A stretch of DNA of 64,000 bases from DASQPR01 sp963831705 (GCA_963831705.1 CAWHRE010000007.1:1-64000), one strand, 5' to 3'; shown: positions 27,414-35,580, counted from the first letter of the stretch. The notes: generated by a model not told the origin, from the sequence alone. Translations and numbers: made by a program.

Positions 27414-28490
27414 TTAACTAGTCGAATGACCGGACAGGCGGGCCAGCTCAATGTCGGCGACCGGATACGGCGTCCGTTTGCTCACGCTCAGCAGACGGCG
27501 GTGGAACCCGTCAAGGACGACAGCGGCCGGCGCATGCCGCTCGATGATCACGCCAATCGTGGGCGAAACGCCCTCGGGCCTTTGGCCTGCGATCCAGTCG
27601 TGCAGGAAGGCCTGGTGCTCCGTGTTTCCGCGCACACCGTCGAGCAGATGGTAGCGGAGCAGATGGTTCGGGATGTAGACGCGATCGTATCCGCGATGGT
27701 CGGAGAGGAACGCGGCCTCGTCCTTCGAGAGTTCGAACCCGGCGCTTAGAGCGAGACCGAAGTCCGCGAAGTAGATCAGCTGCCCGTCGGTCAACAAGTT
27801 GTTGAAATGGGCATCGAAGTGCACGAACCCGCGGGAGCTCATGAAATCGGTCCCGCGAGCCAGGACTTCCTCGACCCACGCGTACGGCGGTCCCTCTCGA
27901 CCCTCCGGCGTGGCCTTCCGACGGTCGCTCAACCACGTGGCAAGCGTCTGTGGAACGAACTCCAGGAATAGCACCAGGCTCGAAGACGACCGGCCAATGG
28001 CCTCCAACCGCTCACGAACGGCGGACGAACCCTCCCAGTGCGCAACCGCGCCGTCAATGCCCCCGAAGTCGTCGGCGAAGCCCTGGGGAGGCGAATCTGG
28101 CAGGACTCGCCAGTGGTACATCAACGGAAAACCCTCGTACTCATTCCCCAAGACCCAGTTGGTGGTCATCGTGTGCGCGGCCAACTCGCGCCAGGCTCCG
28201 AACCCGGCTGATCCCACCCCGTACTGATAGAACATCGGCAGACCAAACAGGTTCGCCGTCGACCGTACGTTTTCCGGCAGCATCTCGAGGTCCGTCAAGG
28301 GGACTCGCTTCACGAAAACCCGCGTCCCACCGACTTCCAGCTGCGCCGACCGGCCACCGACGCCCGACCCCAGAGGAACGGCTGCGGCCACGACTTCGCC
28401 GAGTCGGCGATCGCTCAACAGAGCCAACTGCGTGGAAACGGGCACGTACGCGGCCAGGCGTCCGGCACGCGACCGGTCAGGGTGGTCCAT
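27414..28490 (-). CDS. Protein-kinase-fold protein, accessory cargo (358 aa)
   Basis: ATG 28490 follows GAGGAG at good spacing; the frame extends further upstream, but without a ribosome site. A glycine loop GSGVGG (41-46) and Lys61 (TRVFVKR) form the nucleotide site. GFVHFDAHFNNLL has the catalytic Asp226 and Asn230, and YFADFGLAL (241-249) has the DFG motif. All key kinase residues are present, so phosphotransfer is likely; the target, protein or small molecule such as an antibiotic, is unknown. It faces int convergently and lies just inside the right end of the element. The frame is uninterrupted, unlike most genes around it. Confidence 0.7.
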   Translation of the reverse strand: MDHPDRSRAGRLAAYVPVSTQLALLSDRRLGEVVAAAVPLGSGVGGRSAQLEVGGTRVFVKRVPLTDLEMLPENVRSTANLFGLPMFYQYGVGSAGFGAWRELAAHTMTTNWVLGNEYEGFPLMYHWRVLPDSPPQGFADDFGGIDGAVAHWEGSSAVRERLEAIGRSSSSLVLFLEFVPQTLATWLSDRRKATPEGREGPPYAWVEEVLARGTDFMSSRGFVHFDAHFNNLLTDGQLIYFADFGLALSAGFELSKDEAAFLSDHRGYDRVYIPNHLLRYHLLDGVRGNTEHQAFLHDWIAGQRPEGVSPTIGVIIERHAPAAVVLDGFHRRLLSVSKRTPYPVADIELARLSGHSTS

Positions 28491-28639
28491 CAACAACTCC
28501 TCAAGGCCTGAACCACCAACATCGGCGATCACATGAATATGATCAACTTTACCCGGCCTGCTGGCCAGCAACCTGATCGACGCAGTGCCGCCACCCGACG
28601 AGCCGAGACGGAGCCTCTCCGATCGCGGTCATACCCGGT

Positions 28640-28645
28640 TATACT
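28640..28645 (+). promoter_or_regulatory. TATACT -10 box close to the antitoxin ATG (leaderless start likely)
   Basis: TATACT ends 7 bases before the ATG at 28652, so transcription would start at or next to the start codon. No ribosome site is seen in front of that ATG. Leaderless mRNAs are common in actinobacteria. The -35 region is not clear. Confidence 0.4.
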
Positions 28646-28651
28646 AAGCCT

Positions 28652-28897
28652 ATGAAGACTGCGATCTCGATACCGGATGAGACATTCCAAGAGGCCGAAC
28701 GGCGCGCTGATGCCCTGGGCATAAGTCGCTCCGAGTTCTTCACCGTCGCCGCCAGGCACTACATCGAGGAACTCGACGCCCAGTCGCTCACTGCGCGCAT
28801 TGACGCCGTGATCGATCTCGTCGGTGAGGACGAGTCCTCCGACATAGCCGCCAGCGCGGGACACCGCACGCTGGCCGCCGATGCCGACGAATGGTAA
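28652..28897 (+). CDS. Ribbon-helix-helix antitoxin (MazE-like, 81 aa)
   Basis: The N-terminus MKTAISIPDETFQEAERRAD with LGISRSEFFTVAARHYIEEL is a ribbon-helix-helix DNA-binding domain. The acidic C-terminal half (VIDLVGEDESSDIAA, then ADADEW) would bind and cover the toxin. Its stop lies 7 bases inside the next gene, the usual coupling for toxin-antitoxin pairs. It should also repress its own promoter. Confidence 0.8.
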   Translation: MKTAISIPDETFQEAERRADALGISRSEFFTVAARHYIEELDAQSLTARIDAVIDLVGEDESSDIAASAGHRTLAADADEW

Positions 28898-29235
28898 TCG
28901 CGCGGGGCAATATCCACTGGGCTGACCTCGGCGACGCGGACGGGAGTCGCCCGGCGAAACGCCGGCCCGTTCTGGTGGTCCAGGCCCCGTCGTACAACGC
29001 CAGTCGCCTCGCCACGGTGATCGTCGCGGTCATCACCTCGAACACGGGGCTCGCTGCCATGCCGGGCAACGTCTTCCTCCCCGCAATCGCGACCGGCCTG
29101 AGCCGAGATTCGGTTGTCAACGTCACGGCCATCGTCACCCTCAACAAGGAGGACCTGGGCCAAGCCGTAGGAACGGTACCGGAAGGGCTCTTGGCCGAAG
29201 TGAACCGCGGGCTACGAAGGGTGCTTGGCCTATGA
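28891..29235 (+). CDS. MazF/PemK-family endoribonuclease toxin (114 aa)
   Basis: VIARGNIHWADLGDADGSRP, then KRRPVLVVQAPSYN, and VVAVITSNTGLAAMPGNV, VVNVTAIVTLNKEDL are the SH3-like MazF core: the Arg after ARG and the Thr/Ser in the ITSNT loop are the expected catalytic positions. The protein would cut mRNA at short motifs when the antitoxin is lost. The frame is intact and overlaps the antitoxin gene. Lying 120 bases from attR, it may help keep the element in its host. Confidence 0.85.
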   Translation: MVIARGNIHWADLGDADGSRPAKRRPVLVVQAPSYNASRLATVIVAVITSNTGLAAMPGNVFLPAIATGLSRDSVVNVTAIVTLNKEDLGQAVGTVPEGLLAEVNRGLRRVLGL

Positions 29236-29353
29236 CGCTGACAGCCGCATGGGACACAGGGACGTCTGGCGGAAGTGTCGGCCGGCGGCCCGTTGCTGTA
29301 CTTTGCTGCTGTACCAGGCCGTTCCGCGCCGATCTGACCTGCTCGACAAGGCC

Positions 29354-29406
29354 CTGACCAGCCTATTTGTGGGCCGGGCGGGGTTCGAACCCGCGACCGA
29401 GGGATT
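29354..29406. repeat. attR: tRNA 3' half bordering the element
   Basis: These 53 bases repeat 4577-4628 and overlap the tRNA from its 3' end up to the base next to the anticodon. The gap from the toxin gene to this site (29236-29353) holds no gene, but its last 60 bases resemble 4517-4576 with about one change in five. Confidence 0.85.
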
Positions 29407-29443
29407 ATGAGTCCCCTGCTCTAACCGGCTGAGCTACCGGCCC
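29370..29443 (-). tRNA. tRNA with anticodon CAT (elongator Met or Ile2)
   Basis: The reverse strand folds as a complete cloverleaf: acceptor GGGCCGG with CCGGCCC, D-arm GCTC/GAGC, anticodon loop CTCATAA, T-arm GCGGG-TTCGAAC-CCCGC and discriminator A. CCA is not encoded. The anticodon at 29407-29409 reads CAT. It may be elongator tRNA-Met or the tRNA-Ile whose C34 is changed to lysidine; sequence alone does not let me decide. It is the integration target of the element to its left. Confidence 0.9.
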
Positions 29444-30006
29444 GTGCGGGTTAGCTTACCGACTCCCCCCACCACATCCAGGGACCCGTCCGCTACGACA
29501 GGCGCGACAACCGGCAGTGCCGCCAGCCGCCGAATGTACCGGTACACGAACAGCAACGGCACCAGCCCAAACACGCCGAACGACATGTCGATACAGGACC
29601 ACCAGAACGGAATCCCTCGCACCGGCCCGGCGATCAACGCCACCGGAATGATCGACAGGCACGCCACCATCGCCCACTGCACCACCCACACGTTGCGCAC
29701 CGGCTCCCGATACACCCCAATGAAGAGCAGAGCGATCACAAGATGGGCGTACGCGAGCCAGTCCGTCCCGTACGCGATGAACGGATACCGAGCGGACGTC
29801 ACCGTGATGCCGGTGGTGATCTTCGCAATCCACGAGGTGAACCACGTCGCATGTCCGACCACCGGAATGTGCGGCAGCACCGACGACAACCACCGAACCT
29901 CATGTGTCAGCGGAAACGCGGTAGCGCCGGCGACGACGAGTCCGACCATCATGACGACAATCCAGATGCGTGTGCGAAGCAGCAGCGATTCCTGAGCAGA
30001 GTTCAC
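29434..30006 (-). CDS. Multi-pass membrane protein (190 aa)
   Basis: The GTG start at 30006 gives five hydrophobic helices (for example IWIVVMMVGLVVAGATAF, LAYAHLVIALLFIGVY, WAMVACLSIIPVALIAGPV, FGVFGLVPLLFVYRYI). Conserved small blocks such as RYPFIAYGTDWLAYAHLV are seen in uncharacterised actinobacterial and other bacterial membrane proteins. The stop TAG lies within the 5' end of the tRNA that follows on the same strand, a 10-base overlap. No function can be assigned. Intact frame. Confidence 0.65.
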   Translation of the reverse strand: MNSAQESLLLRTRIWIVVMMVGLVVAGATAFPLTHEVRWLSSVLPHIPVVGHATWFTSWIAKITTGITVTSARYPFIAYGTDWLAYAHLVIALLFIGVYREPVRNVWVVQWAMVACLSIIPVALIAGPVRGIPFWWSCIDMSFGVFGLVPLLFVYRYIRRLAALPVVAPVVADGSLDVVGGVGKLTRTGR

Positions 30007-30107
30007 GTCCGGGAGCGTACCGACACGTCAAAACCACGCAGCGTGCCGACGTCGACAAGGCAAAGCAGCACACATCGACGTCGCCGAACAAACCACCGCA
30101 CGAAACG

Positions 30108-30812
30108 CTAGGAATGCTGCGACGCCAACAGCAACGCCGCCCGACTCTGCAAATAACGCCGCTCCACCGGATCCGGTGGCCGCCGCCCCAAACTGGCGAT
30201 CAGCCGGTCACCGGCGCATTCCCCGTCCGACACCGCGACCGGCGGCGCGAAGCACCGATACCGGTACGGCTCTGCGGCGAACAACGGCAACAGATCCAGC
30301 ATCTCCTCGGCCAGCGAGCGCGGCACCGGCCGCCGCCACCCACAAGCCCTGGCGATATCCCACCCATGCGCCGCGATCTCAATCGCACCAGCCGTGGCCA
30401 CGATCGTCGAACTCACCGCGGCCCGCCCGATCAGCACGACGTCCGGCCGAGCCGCACTCCAACTGCCGAGCACGCGGCGAGCTCCGTCACGTACAGCTGA
30501 AATTGGATCTGGCGCATAAAGCGCGACCGACGGACCCACCGCGCCCAACGACGGCGCAAGCGACGAGCCCAAGGGCAACGAAGGCGCAAGCAAGGAGGGC
30601 GCGGAAGGCTCGACGAAACCCGCCTCAGCAGCGGACGAGAGCGCATCGAACGAGTCATCGACGTGCCACAACAACGCCCGCAGATCCCAACCCTCACAAG
30701 GCGTCGGCCGCGACAGTAAAGCCGGCCTGACAAGTTGCAGGTTGCCAAGCAGATATGTGGTGGAACGTTCCAGCAGCGAAACCGCACCGAACAGCGCGGC
30801 GTTCTCGGACAT
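30108..30812 (-). CDS. TIGR03086/DinB-like metal-binding protein (234 aa)
   Basis: ATG 30812 begins 10 bases after the sigma factor stop, so the two form an operon. The N-terminal helix bundle has RPTPCEGWDLRALLWHVDDS, the motif of mycothiol-dependent maleylpyruvate isomerase-type proteins (His as metal ligand). A second His lies in GAIEIAAHGWDIARACGWR. Such proteins occur in mycothiol-producing actinobacteria and may use the thiol in detoxification. The longer frame starting at 30953 overlaps the sigma gene and was not used. Substrate unknown. Confidence 0.8.
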   Translation of the reverse strand: MSENAALFGAVSLLERSTTYLLGNLQLVRPALLSRPTPCEGWDLRALLWHVDDSFDALSSAAEAGFVEPSAPSLLAPSLPLGSSLAPSLGAVGPSVALYAPDPISAVRDGARRVLGSWSAARPDVVLIGRAAVSSTIVATAGAIEIAAHGWDIARACGWRRPVPRSLAEEMLDLLPLFAAEPYRYRCFAPPVAVSDGECAGDRLIASLGRRPPDPVERRYLQSRAALLLASQHS

Positions 30813-30822
30813 CAGGACACCA

Positions 30823-31810
30823 TCACGCCACAGGCGGCAGCGACGCCGGCAGGCCGAACTTCTCGAACAGGTCGAGGTCGAAGAAGCAGGCCACGTGCGT
30901 GATGCCGTTCGGGCCAATCTCGAGGACCGGCAGATTGAACGGCCGATGTACACCGTCCGGGCCGAGCATGTAGAGACCGAACGCCGGCTGGCCGTTCGCG
31001 GACGTCGGGATCAGCCGCATATCGCCGGGGCCTTGCGCCGGGCACTGCGTATCGACGAGGCGCCCGATGTTTTCGGCTCCCTGATACCACCCGATGAACG
31101 GCGGCATCTCCCAGATCGCGTCGGTCGCGAACAGCTCGACGATCGCGGCGATGTCCTTCTTCTCGAAGGCGACGACGAAACGGTCGAGCAGTTCGCGATG
31201 TTCGGCACTGACCGGTTCGGTGATCGCGTCCTCGGTCGGCGCGACCTGGTCCAGCTGTGCGCGAGCACGCTGCAAGGCGCTGTTGACCGCCGCGGTCGTG
31301 GTGTCGAGCAGCTCGGCGACCTCGGCGGCGCGCCAGCCGAGCACCTCGCGCAGCACGAGTACGGCACGCTGCCTGGGCGGCAGGTACTGCATGGCCGCGA
31401 TCACCGCGAGTCGCAGGCTGGCCCGGTCGGCGACGATCGAGCCGGGATCGGAGCTGTCGATCATCGGCGTCCGGCAGCGGTTCGAGCCACGGCACCTCGG
31501 GCCGCTCGACGAGCGTGTCACCGGCGTTCGACCCGGGCGCGCCGAGTCCGGTCGGCAGCGGCCGGCGGCTACGGCTGTCGAGCGCGGTCAGGCAGGCGCG
31601 TGTCGCGATCTGATGCAGCCACGTACGCAGCGACGATCGGCCCTCGAACCGGTCGTAGCCCTTCCACGCGCGGATGTAGGTCTCCTGGACGAGATCCTCG
31701 GCATCGTGCACCGATCCGAGCATCCGGTAGCAGTGCGCGAGAAGCTCGCGCCGGTATGGATCCGCTTCACGAATGAAGTCGGACTCCAACACCATGCCGG
31801 TCGCCGTCAC
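30823..31810 (-). CDS. ECF sigma factor with SnoaL-like C-terminal domain (SigJ type, one frameshift)
   Basis: GTG 31810 follows GGAGG (CATGGAGGCAGAT on the coding strand). Region 2 reads RRELLAHCYRMLGSVHDAED, then LVQETYIRAWKGYDRF, and region 4 is YLPPRQRAVLVLREVLGWRA with EVAELLDTTTAAVNSALQRA. From about residue 205 a SnoaL/NTF2-like fold follows (LDRFVVAFEKKDIAAIVELF and IWEMPPFIGWYQGAENIG). One indel near 31465 separates the two halves. Such factors have no anti-sigma; the NTF2-like domain is thought to control activity. The downstream TIGR03086 gene is a likely target. Confidence 0.85.
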
Positions 31811-31952
31811 ATCTGCCTCCATGCATCGACTCTATGCCGTATTCATGGGGGTAGACCCGCCCGCGCGCGGAAACTCATCGCGCGTGCGGCGATGACTTCC
31901 GTCGCGGTCCGCGGTCTCCACTGACAACACCAAATTATGAAGGGGTACGCAC

Positions 31953-32357
31953 ATGGGCAAGAAGATCTTCGTCAACCTGCCGGTCAAGAACCTGGACACC
32001 TCGGTCAAGTTCTTCGGAGCGCTCGGCTTCACGTTCAACCAGCAGTTCACCGACGAGAACGCGACCTGCATGGTCATCACCGACGACATCTACGCGATGC
32101 TGCTGGTCGAACCGTTCTTCCAGGGCTTCTCAAAAAAGGATATCGCGGACACGTCGAAGGTCAACGAGGTGCTGCTCGCGCTCTCGGTGGACTCCCGCGC
32201 GGAGGTCGACGATCTGGCGGACAAAGCCATGGCGGCGGGCGCCGGTTACCACGAAGAGCCGGAGGACCACGGATTCATGTACAGCCGGAGCTTCTTCGAC
32301 CCGGACGGCCACGGCTGGCAGATTCTGTTCATGGAGCCCAGCCACATCCAGCAATAG
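31953..32357 (+). CDS. VOC-family (glyoxalase-like) protein (134 aa)
   Basis: KIFVNLPVKNLDTSVKFFGA and LGFTFNQQFTDENATCMVIT form the first beta-alpha-beta-beta-beta unit, with SRSFFDPDGHGWQILFMEPS the second. The pattern matches small VOC proteins similar to bleomycin resistance or lactoylglutathione lyase families. ATG 31953 follows GAAGGGG. Divergent from the sigma factor gene, 142 bases away. Substrate unknown; intact. Confidence 0.85.
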   Translation: MGKKIFVNLPVKNLDTSVKFFGALGFTFNQQFTDENATCMVITDDIYAMLLVEPFFQGFSKKDIADTSKVNEVLLALSVDSRAEVDDLADKAMAAGAGYHEEPEDHGFMYSRSFFDPDGHGWQILFMEPSHIQQ

Positions 32358-32360
32358 CCG

Positions 32361-32942
32361 CTACGCCGGTCCGGGGTTGGATTCGCAGGTCGCCGCGCTG
32401 GGAGCGCAGATCGCGATGTACGCCGGCTCGTTGTACTCGTACTGGACGCCGTCGGCCTCGTAGACGATGTGGAAGCCGTTGATCAACGATCGCTGCTTCC
32501 CGCCGCCTGTGAGGCCGACGATCAACGCGTAGCCGATGTCGGTCAGCGGCTCACCGCCCGGGAGAATGAATCCGGCGGCCGGGGCGAGCGTGCCGAGCCG
32601 CGGTTCGTCCGGCGGGTACGCCGTATAGAACCCCGCACCAATCGCGCGTTGCGGCCCGGCGACCTCGACGCCCGACACGGTCACGCTGCCGTCGCCGCCG
32701 ATCGGTGTCACGCTCACGAGCTTGATGTCGTAGTCGCGGACGTCGTGGTACGGGCCGAGCGAGAGCGACACCTGCGCCCCGGCGGCGACGTTCGCGCTCC
32801 AACCCCACTCAGGCGCAGCAACCGGAACTCCCAGATGAACGTGGTTCAGCGCGCCGGTCGGGCGTTCTTTGGCCGGCGCGCAGGCGGAAGCGGTCATGGC
32901 GACGATCGCCGCGACGGCGATGAACTTGATCCGCACTCTCAC
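32361..32942 (-). CDS. Secreted lipoprotein, hypothetical (193 aa)
   Basis: The GTG start at 32942 gives a signal peptide with lipobox (IKFIAVAAIVAMTASAC), so Cys20 is likely lipidated. The mature part is beta-rich (AAPEWGWSANVAAGAQVSLS, YDIKLVSVTPIGGDGSVTVS, GFILPGGEPLTDIGYALIVG). An open frame continues upstream to 33215 but overlaps the isochorismatase-like gene in another frame, and I reject that extension. No named family. Confidence 0.7.
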   Translation of the reverse strand: MRVRIKFIAVAAIVAMTASACAPAKERPTGALNHVHLGVPVAAPEWGWSANVAAGAQVSLSLGPYHDVRDYDIKLVSVTPIGGDGSVTVSGVEVAGPQRAIGAGFYTAYPPDEPRLGTLAPAAGFILPGGEPLTDIGYALIVGLTGGGKQRSLINGFHIVYEADGVQYEYNEPAYIAICAPSAATCESNPGPA

Positions 32943-33045
32943 TACACACTCCGACCCGATGGCGTGAAGAAGACAGTACCGAACCGGCACCGCCGAGCCG
33001 TGGCGGTGGTGATCGGGAACACCGGCACTCTCGAATCGGGTAGGA

Positions 33046-33594
33046 CTACAGCTTCGACGTCCACTCGTCGATCGTGAGTACGTCGGCCTGCCGTACGAAC
33101 ACCTTTTCGGTGAGCACCCGGTGCACCTCGGGGTCGGCGTCGGCGCAGCCATCGGCCAGGACGGTGAGCTGGTAGTCGAGGTCGAACGCCTGACGCAGCG
33201 TGGACAGCACCACACCGCTGGTGGCGATCCCGGTCAGGACGAGATGCTCGATGCCCTGTGAGCGCAGGACGACCTCGAGATCGCTGCCGGCGAACGCGCT
33301 CACCCGCTTTTTCGTGACAACGACCTCGCCGTCTTCCGGCGCGACGTCGGGGTGGATCGCGGCGCCCGGGTCGGATGCCGTGAACGCTCCGGCCGGCAGG
33401 TGCCCGAACGAGCGGTTACGTGGATGCGCCTCGGGGTGTCCCTCGCGGAAGCCGACCACAACATGGATCACCGGTACGCCGGCCTCGCGCGCGGCCGTCA
33501 CGGCACCCACGAGACGGGGCAGGTACGTTTCGTCGGCGATCCGGCTGACCATGGCCTTCTGTAGGTCCATCACGAGCAGAGCGGTGCTGGGCAT
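33046..33594 (-). CDS. Isochorismatase-like protein lacking the catalytic Cys (182 aa)
   Basis: ALLVMDLQKAMV has the catalytic Asp, and VVVTKKRVSAFAGSDLEVVL has the conserved Lys-Arg region. In canonical enzymes the loop is TGxxTxxCV with a nucleophilic Cys. Here it is LTGIATSGVVLSTLRQAFD, with Val at the Cys position. The fold is clearly cysteine-hydrolase-like, but hydrolysis by the usual route is doubtful. ATG 33594; 28 bases downstream of the MFS gene, in a MarR-MFS operon. Confidence 0.85.
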   Translation of the reverse strand: MPSTALLVMDLQKAMVSRIADETYLPRLVGAVTAAREAGVPVIHVVVGFREGHPEAHPRNRSFGHLPAGAFTASDPGAAIHPDVAPEDGEVVVTKKRVSAFAGSDLEVVLRSQGIEHLVLTGIATSGVVLSTLRQAFDLDYQLTVLADGCADADPEVHRVLTEKVFVRQADVLTIDEWTSKL

Positions 33595-33622
33595 GGGTTT
33601 TCCTTCGTGGTTGAGGTGGATT

Positions 33623-35044
33623 TCACGCGGGCTGACGTTCGGGTACCGGCCGGGGTCCGACCCGGCGCAACGACTTGTCCGCGACGGTGATCAGGAGGAA
33701 CAGCACGGCCGTACCGAGCAGGAACCACGTCAGGTGGTGGAGTCCCGGGGTATCGGCACGGTGCGGGAAGAACACGCCGTTCGCGGCCGAAGCGACCATC
33801 GCGCCGAGGTAACCAAATGTCCGCAGGAGCCCGGCGGAGGATCCGATCCGTTCCGGCGCGGCTTGGAAGTACACCGCATTCTGCAGCGCCAGGCTGTTGA
33901 GCCCCTGCGGAATGCCGAAGAGCATCGCGACGATGATCAGAATCCAGATCGGGCTGGCGCCGTGCAGGGTCAGCATCAGGCCACACGTGACGATCTGGAC
34001 GGCCGCGCCGACCAGCAGCTTCATCCGGATCTCAGAGCGCCGGCCGGTGAGGGTCGAGACGCCGATGCCGGTGGCGAACAGCGGCAGCAGTGCGAGGCCG
34101 GCCTGCGATGCGCTCAGGCCCCGGCCTTGTTCCAGCCATTGCGTGTAGCCGTAGAGCAACGCGTACGAGACGGTGTAGGCCAGCAACGCTCGTACGTACG
34201 TCAGGATCAGCGGCACGTTGCCGCCCAGCACCCGTACGTCGATGAACGGATCGGACGCTCGCAGTTCCCAGACGGTGAAGGCGGCTCCGGCCGCGGCGGT
34301 CACGATCAGCAGGTACCAGTTCGCGCCGTGCGGATGCATCAGGAACAGCAGCAGCGACACCAGCATGGCCGCGAACAGGCCCATGCCGGGCAGGTCGAGC
34401 CGTAAGCCGCCGTCACGTGGGGCGATACGAGTTCGAGGCAGCCGCCACAGGCCGAGGATCAGACCGGCGATGGCCAGCGGGATGTTGACCGCGAGCGTGG
34501 CGCGCCATCCACCGAGACCGATGAGCAGGCCGCCGAGTGTCGGGCCGATCACCGCGATGGTCTGCGTGGTCACCGCGAGCGCGGTCAGGACACCGGCCGG
34601 GCTCGCCATCCCGGTCCGGTCGGCCTCGCTGCGAATCAACGACATCGCGGCCGGGTAGCCCGCACACGTACCGAAGCCGAGCAGGACACGGGCCAGAATC
34701 AGAATGCCGAGGTTGGGGGCGAGCGTGCCGACCACACCGGCCACTCCGACCAGAGCCGTGCCGATCAGGAACAGCCGCCGAGGGCCGAAGATGTCGATCA
34801 GGCGCCCGACCACCGGCTGGCCGATCGCCGTGGCGAGATAGAGCGACGAGACGAGCCACGCGGTCTGCGCCGGCGGGGCACCGAACGCGACGCCGATCGG
34901 CACCAGGGAAACGGCGAGGATCGACGAGTTGACCGGATTGAGGATCGATCCGAGCATCATCGGCGCGAGAAGCTTGCGGTTGAAGCCGCGCTTACCGGGG
35001 GCGGGCGCGGCGACGTCAACGTCTACGGAAGACGACATGGTCAC
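33623..35044 (-). CDS. MFS drug exporter (DHA2-like, 473 aa)
   Basis: The GTG start overlaps the MarR stop by 4 bp. Twelve to fourteen hydrophobic helices are present. Motif A-like GRLIDIFGPRRLFLIGTA and TAIGQPVVG, and motif C-like GPTLGGLLIGLGGWRATLAV, place it among proton-driven drug exporters. VPLAIAGLILGL-type helices and a cytoplasmic Pro/Arg tail follow. It likely exports the compound that releases the upstream MarR regulator. Intact. Confidence 0.85.
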   Translation of the reverse strand: MTMSSSVDVDVAAPAPGKRGFNRKLLAPMMLGSILNPVNSSILAVSLVPIGVAFGAPPAQTAWLVSSLYLATAIGQPVVGRLIDIFGPRRLFLIGTALVGVAGVVGTLAPNLGILILARVLLGFGTCAGYPAAMSLIRSEADRTGMASPAGVLTALAVTTQTIAVIGPTLGGLLIGLGGWRATLAVNIPLAIAGLILGLWRLPRTRIAPRDGGLRLDLPGMGLFAAMLVSLLLFLMHPHGANWYLLIVTAAAGAAFTVWELRASDPFIDVRVLGGNVPLILTYVRALLAYTVSYALLYGYTQWLEQGRGLSASQAGLALLPLFATGIGVSTLTGRRSEIRMKLLVGAAVQIVTCGLMLTLHGASPIWILIIVAMLFGIPQGLNSLALQNAVYFQAAPERIGSSAGLLRTFGYLGAMVASAANGVFFPHRADTPGLHHLTWFLLGTAVLFLLITVADKSLRRVGPRPVPERQPA

Positions 35045-35490
35045 AGTTGGGTCAGCCTGTCCAGGAGCGCCAGCGCATCGATGAGTGCGGCGCGCTCCTC
35101 ATCGGAGAATTTGTCCTGCAGCGACCGCGCGAGCCATTCCTCGCCGGCTCGGCGCTTGTCGTCCAGGAAGGTTTGTCCGGCAACGCTGAGCGAAACGAGT
35201 GTGCGACGGCCGTCGTCCGGGTCGGGATCTCGCTTGATCAAGCCGAGTGCGTCGAGCGCGGCGACGGTCGCAGCCATCGACTGGGGGCGTACGCGTTCGG
35301 CCGCGGCAAGATCGCTGGTCGACGCCGGCCCTTCCTTGCCGAGGCGGCTGAGCACGGTGGTCTGCGTGGGGGTCAGGCCGTCGGTGTCGTACGTCTCGCG
35401 GAGACGCCGTCGCAGGCGGCTGAAGACCACCCGCACGTCGCGGGCGGCGCGAACGGCCTGCTCGGAGACTTCGTCGGCGATCTCGGTCAT
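35041..35490 (-). CDS. MarR-family regulator (149 aa)
   Basis: VRVVFSRLRRRLRETYD leads into the winged helix: LTPTQTTVLSRLGKEGPAST, SDLAAAERVRPQSMAATVAA, LDALGLIKRDPDPDDGRRT and LVSLSVAGQ. MarR proteins repress exporter operons and let go when phenolic or similar ligands bind. It overlaps the MFS gene by 4 bp, and its own promoter lies upstream of 35490. ATG start, intact. Confidence 0.9.
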   Translation of the reverse strand: MTEIADEVSEQAVRAARDVRVVFSRLRRRLRETYDTDGLTPTQTTVLSRLGKEGPASTSDLAAAERVRPQSMAATVAALDALGLIKRDPDPDDGRRTLVSLSVAGQTFLDDKRRAGEEWLARSLQDKFSDEERAALIDALALLDRLTQL

Positions 35491-35554
35491 GATTCAACGA
35501 TACTTTCTACAGTTCAGACTGTCCAGTTCAGGCTGTGCATTTTTTGCAGACACG

Positions 35555-35580
35555 AAAAACCCCAGGCCAACGGCCTGGGG
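35555..35580 (-). terminator. Intrinsic terminator of tRNA-Asn
   Basis: On the reverse strand CCCCAGGCC, a 3-base loop and GGCCTGGGG are followed by TTTTT (A-run at 35555-35559). It lies 20 bases after the tRNA 3' end, a textbook position. Confidence 0.85.

Larger units (their letters stand above)
4577..29406. mobile_element. AICE-type integrative and conjugative element integrated at a tRNA(CAT) gene
   Basis: The region is bounded by a 52/53-bp direct repeat that is the 3' half of the tRNA at 29370-29443 plus 17 bases beyond it. It contains the full pSAM2-like set: tyrosine integrase, excisionase, RepSA-like initiator, FtsK-like TraSA, DUF2637 membrane protein and small zinc-ribbon proteins. 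int lies about 2 kb from the right end. Between the left repeat and the core module are cargo genes: OLD nuclease, methyltransferase/helicase/GIY-YIG operon, and an XRE/creatininase pair. A kinase-fold gene and a MazEF-type pair sit between int and the right end. The boundaries follow from the repeat; excision was not tested. Confidence 0.85.
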
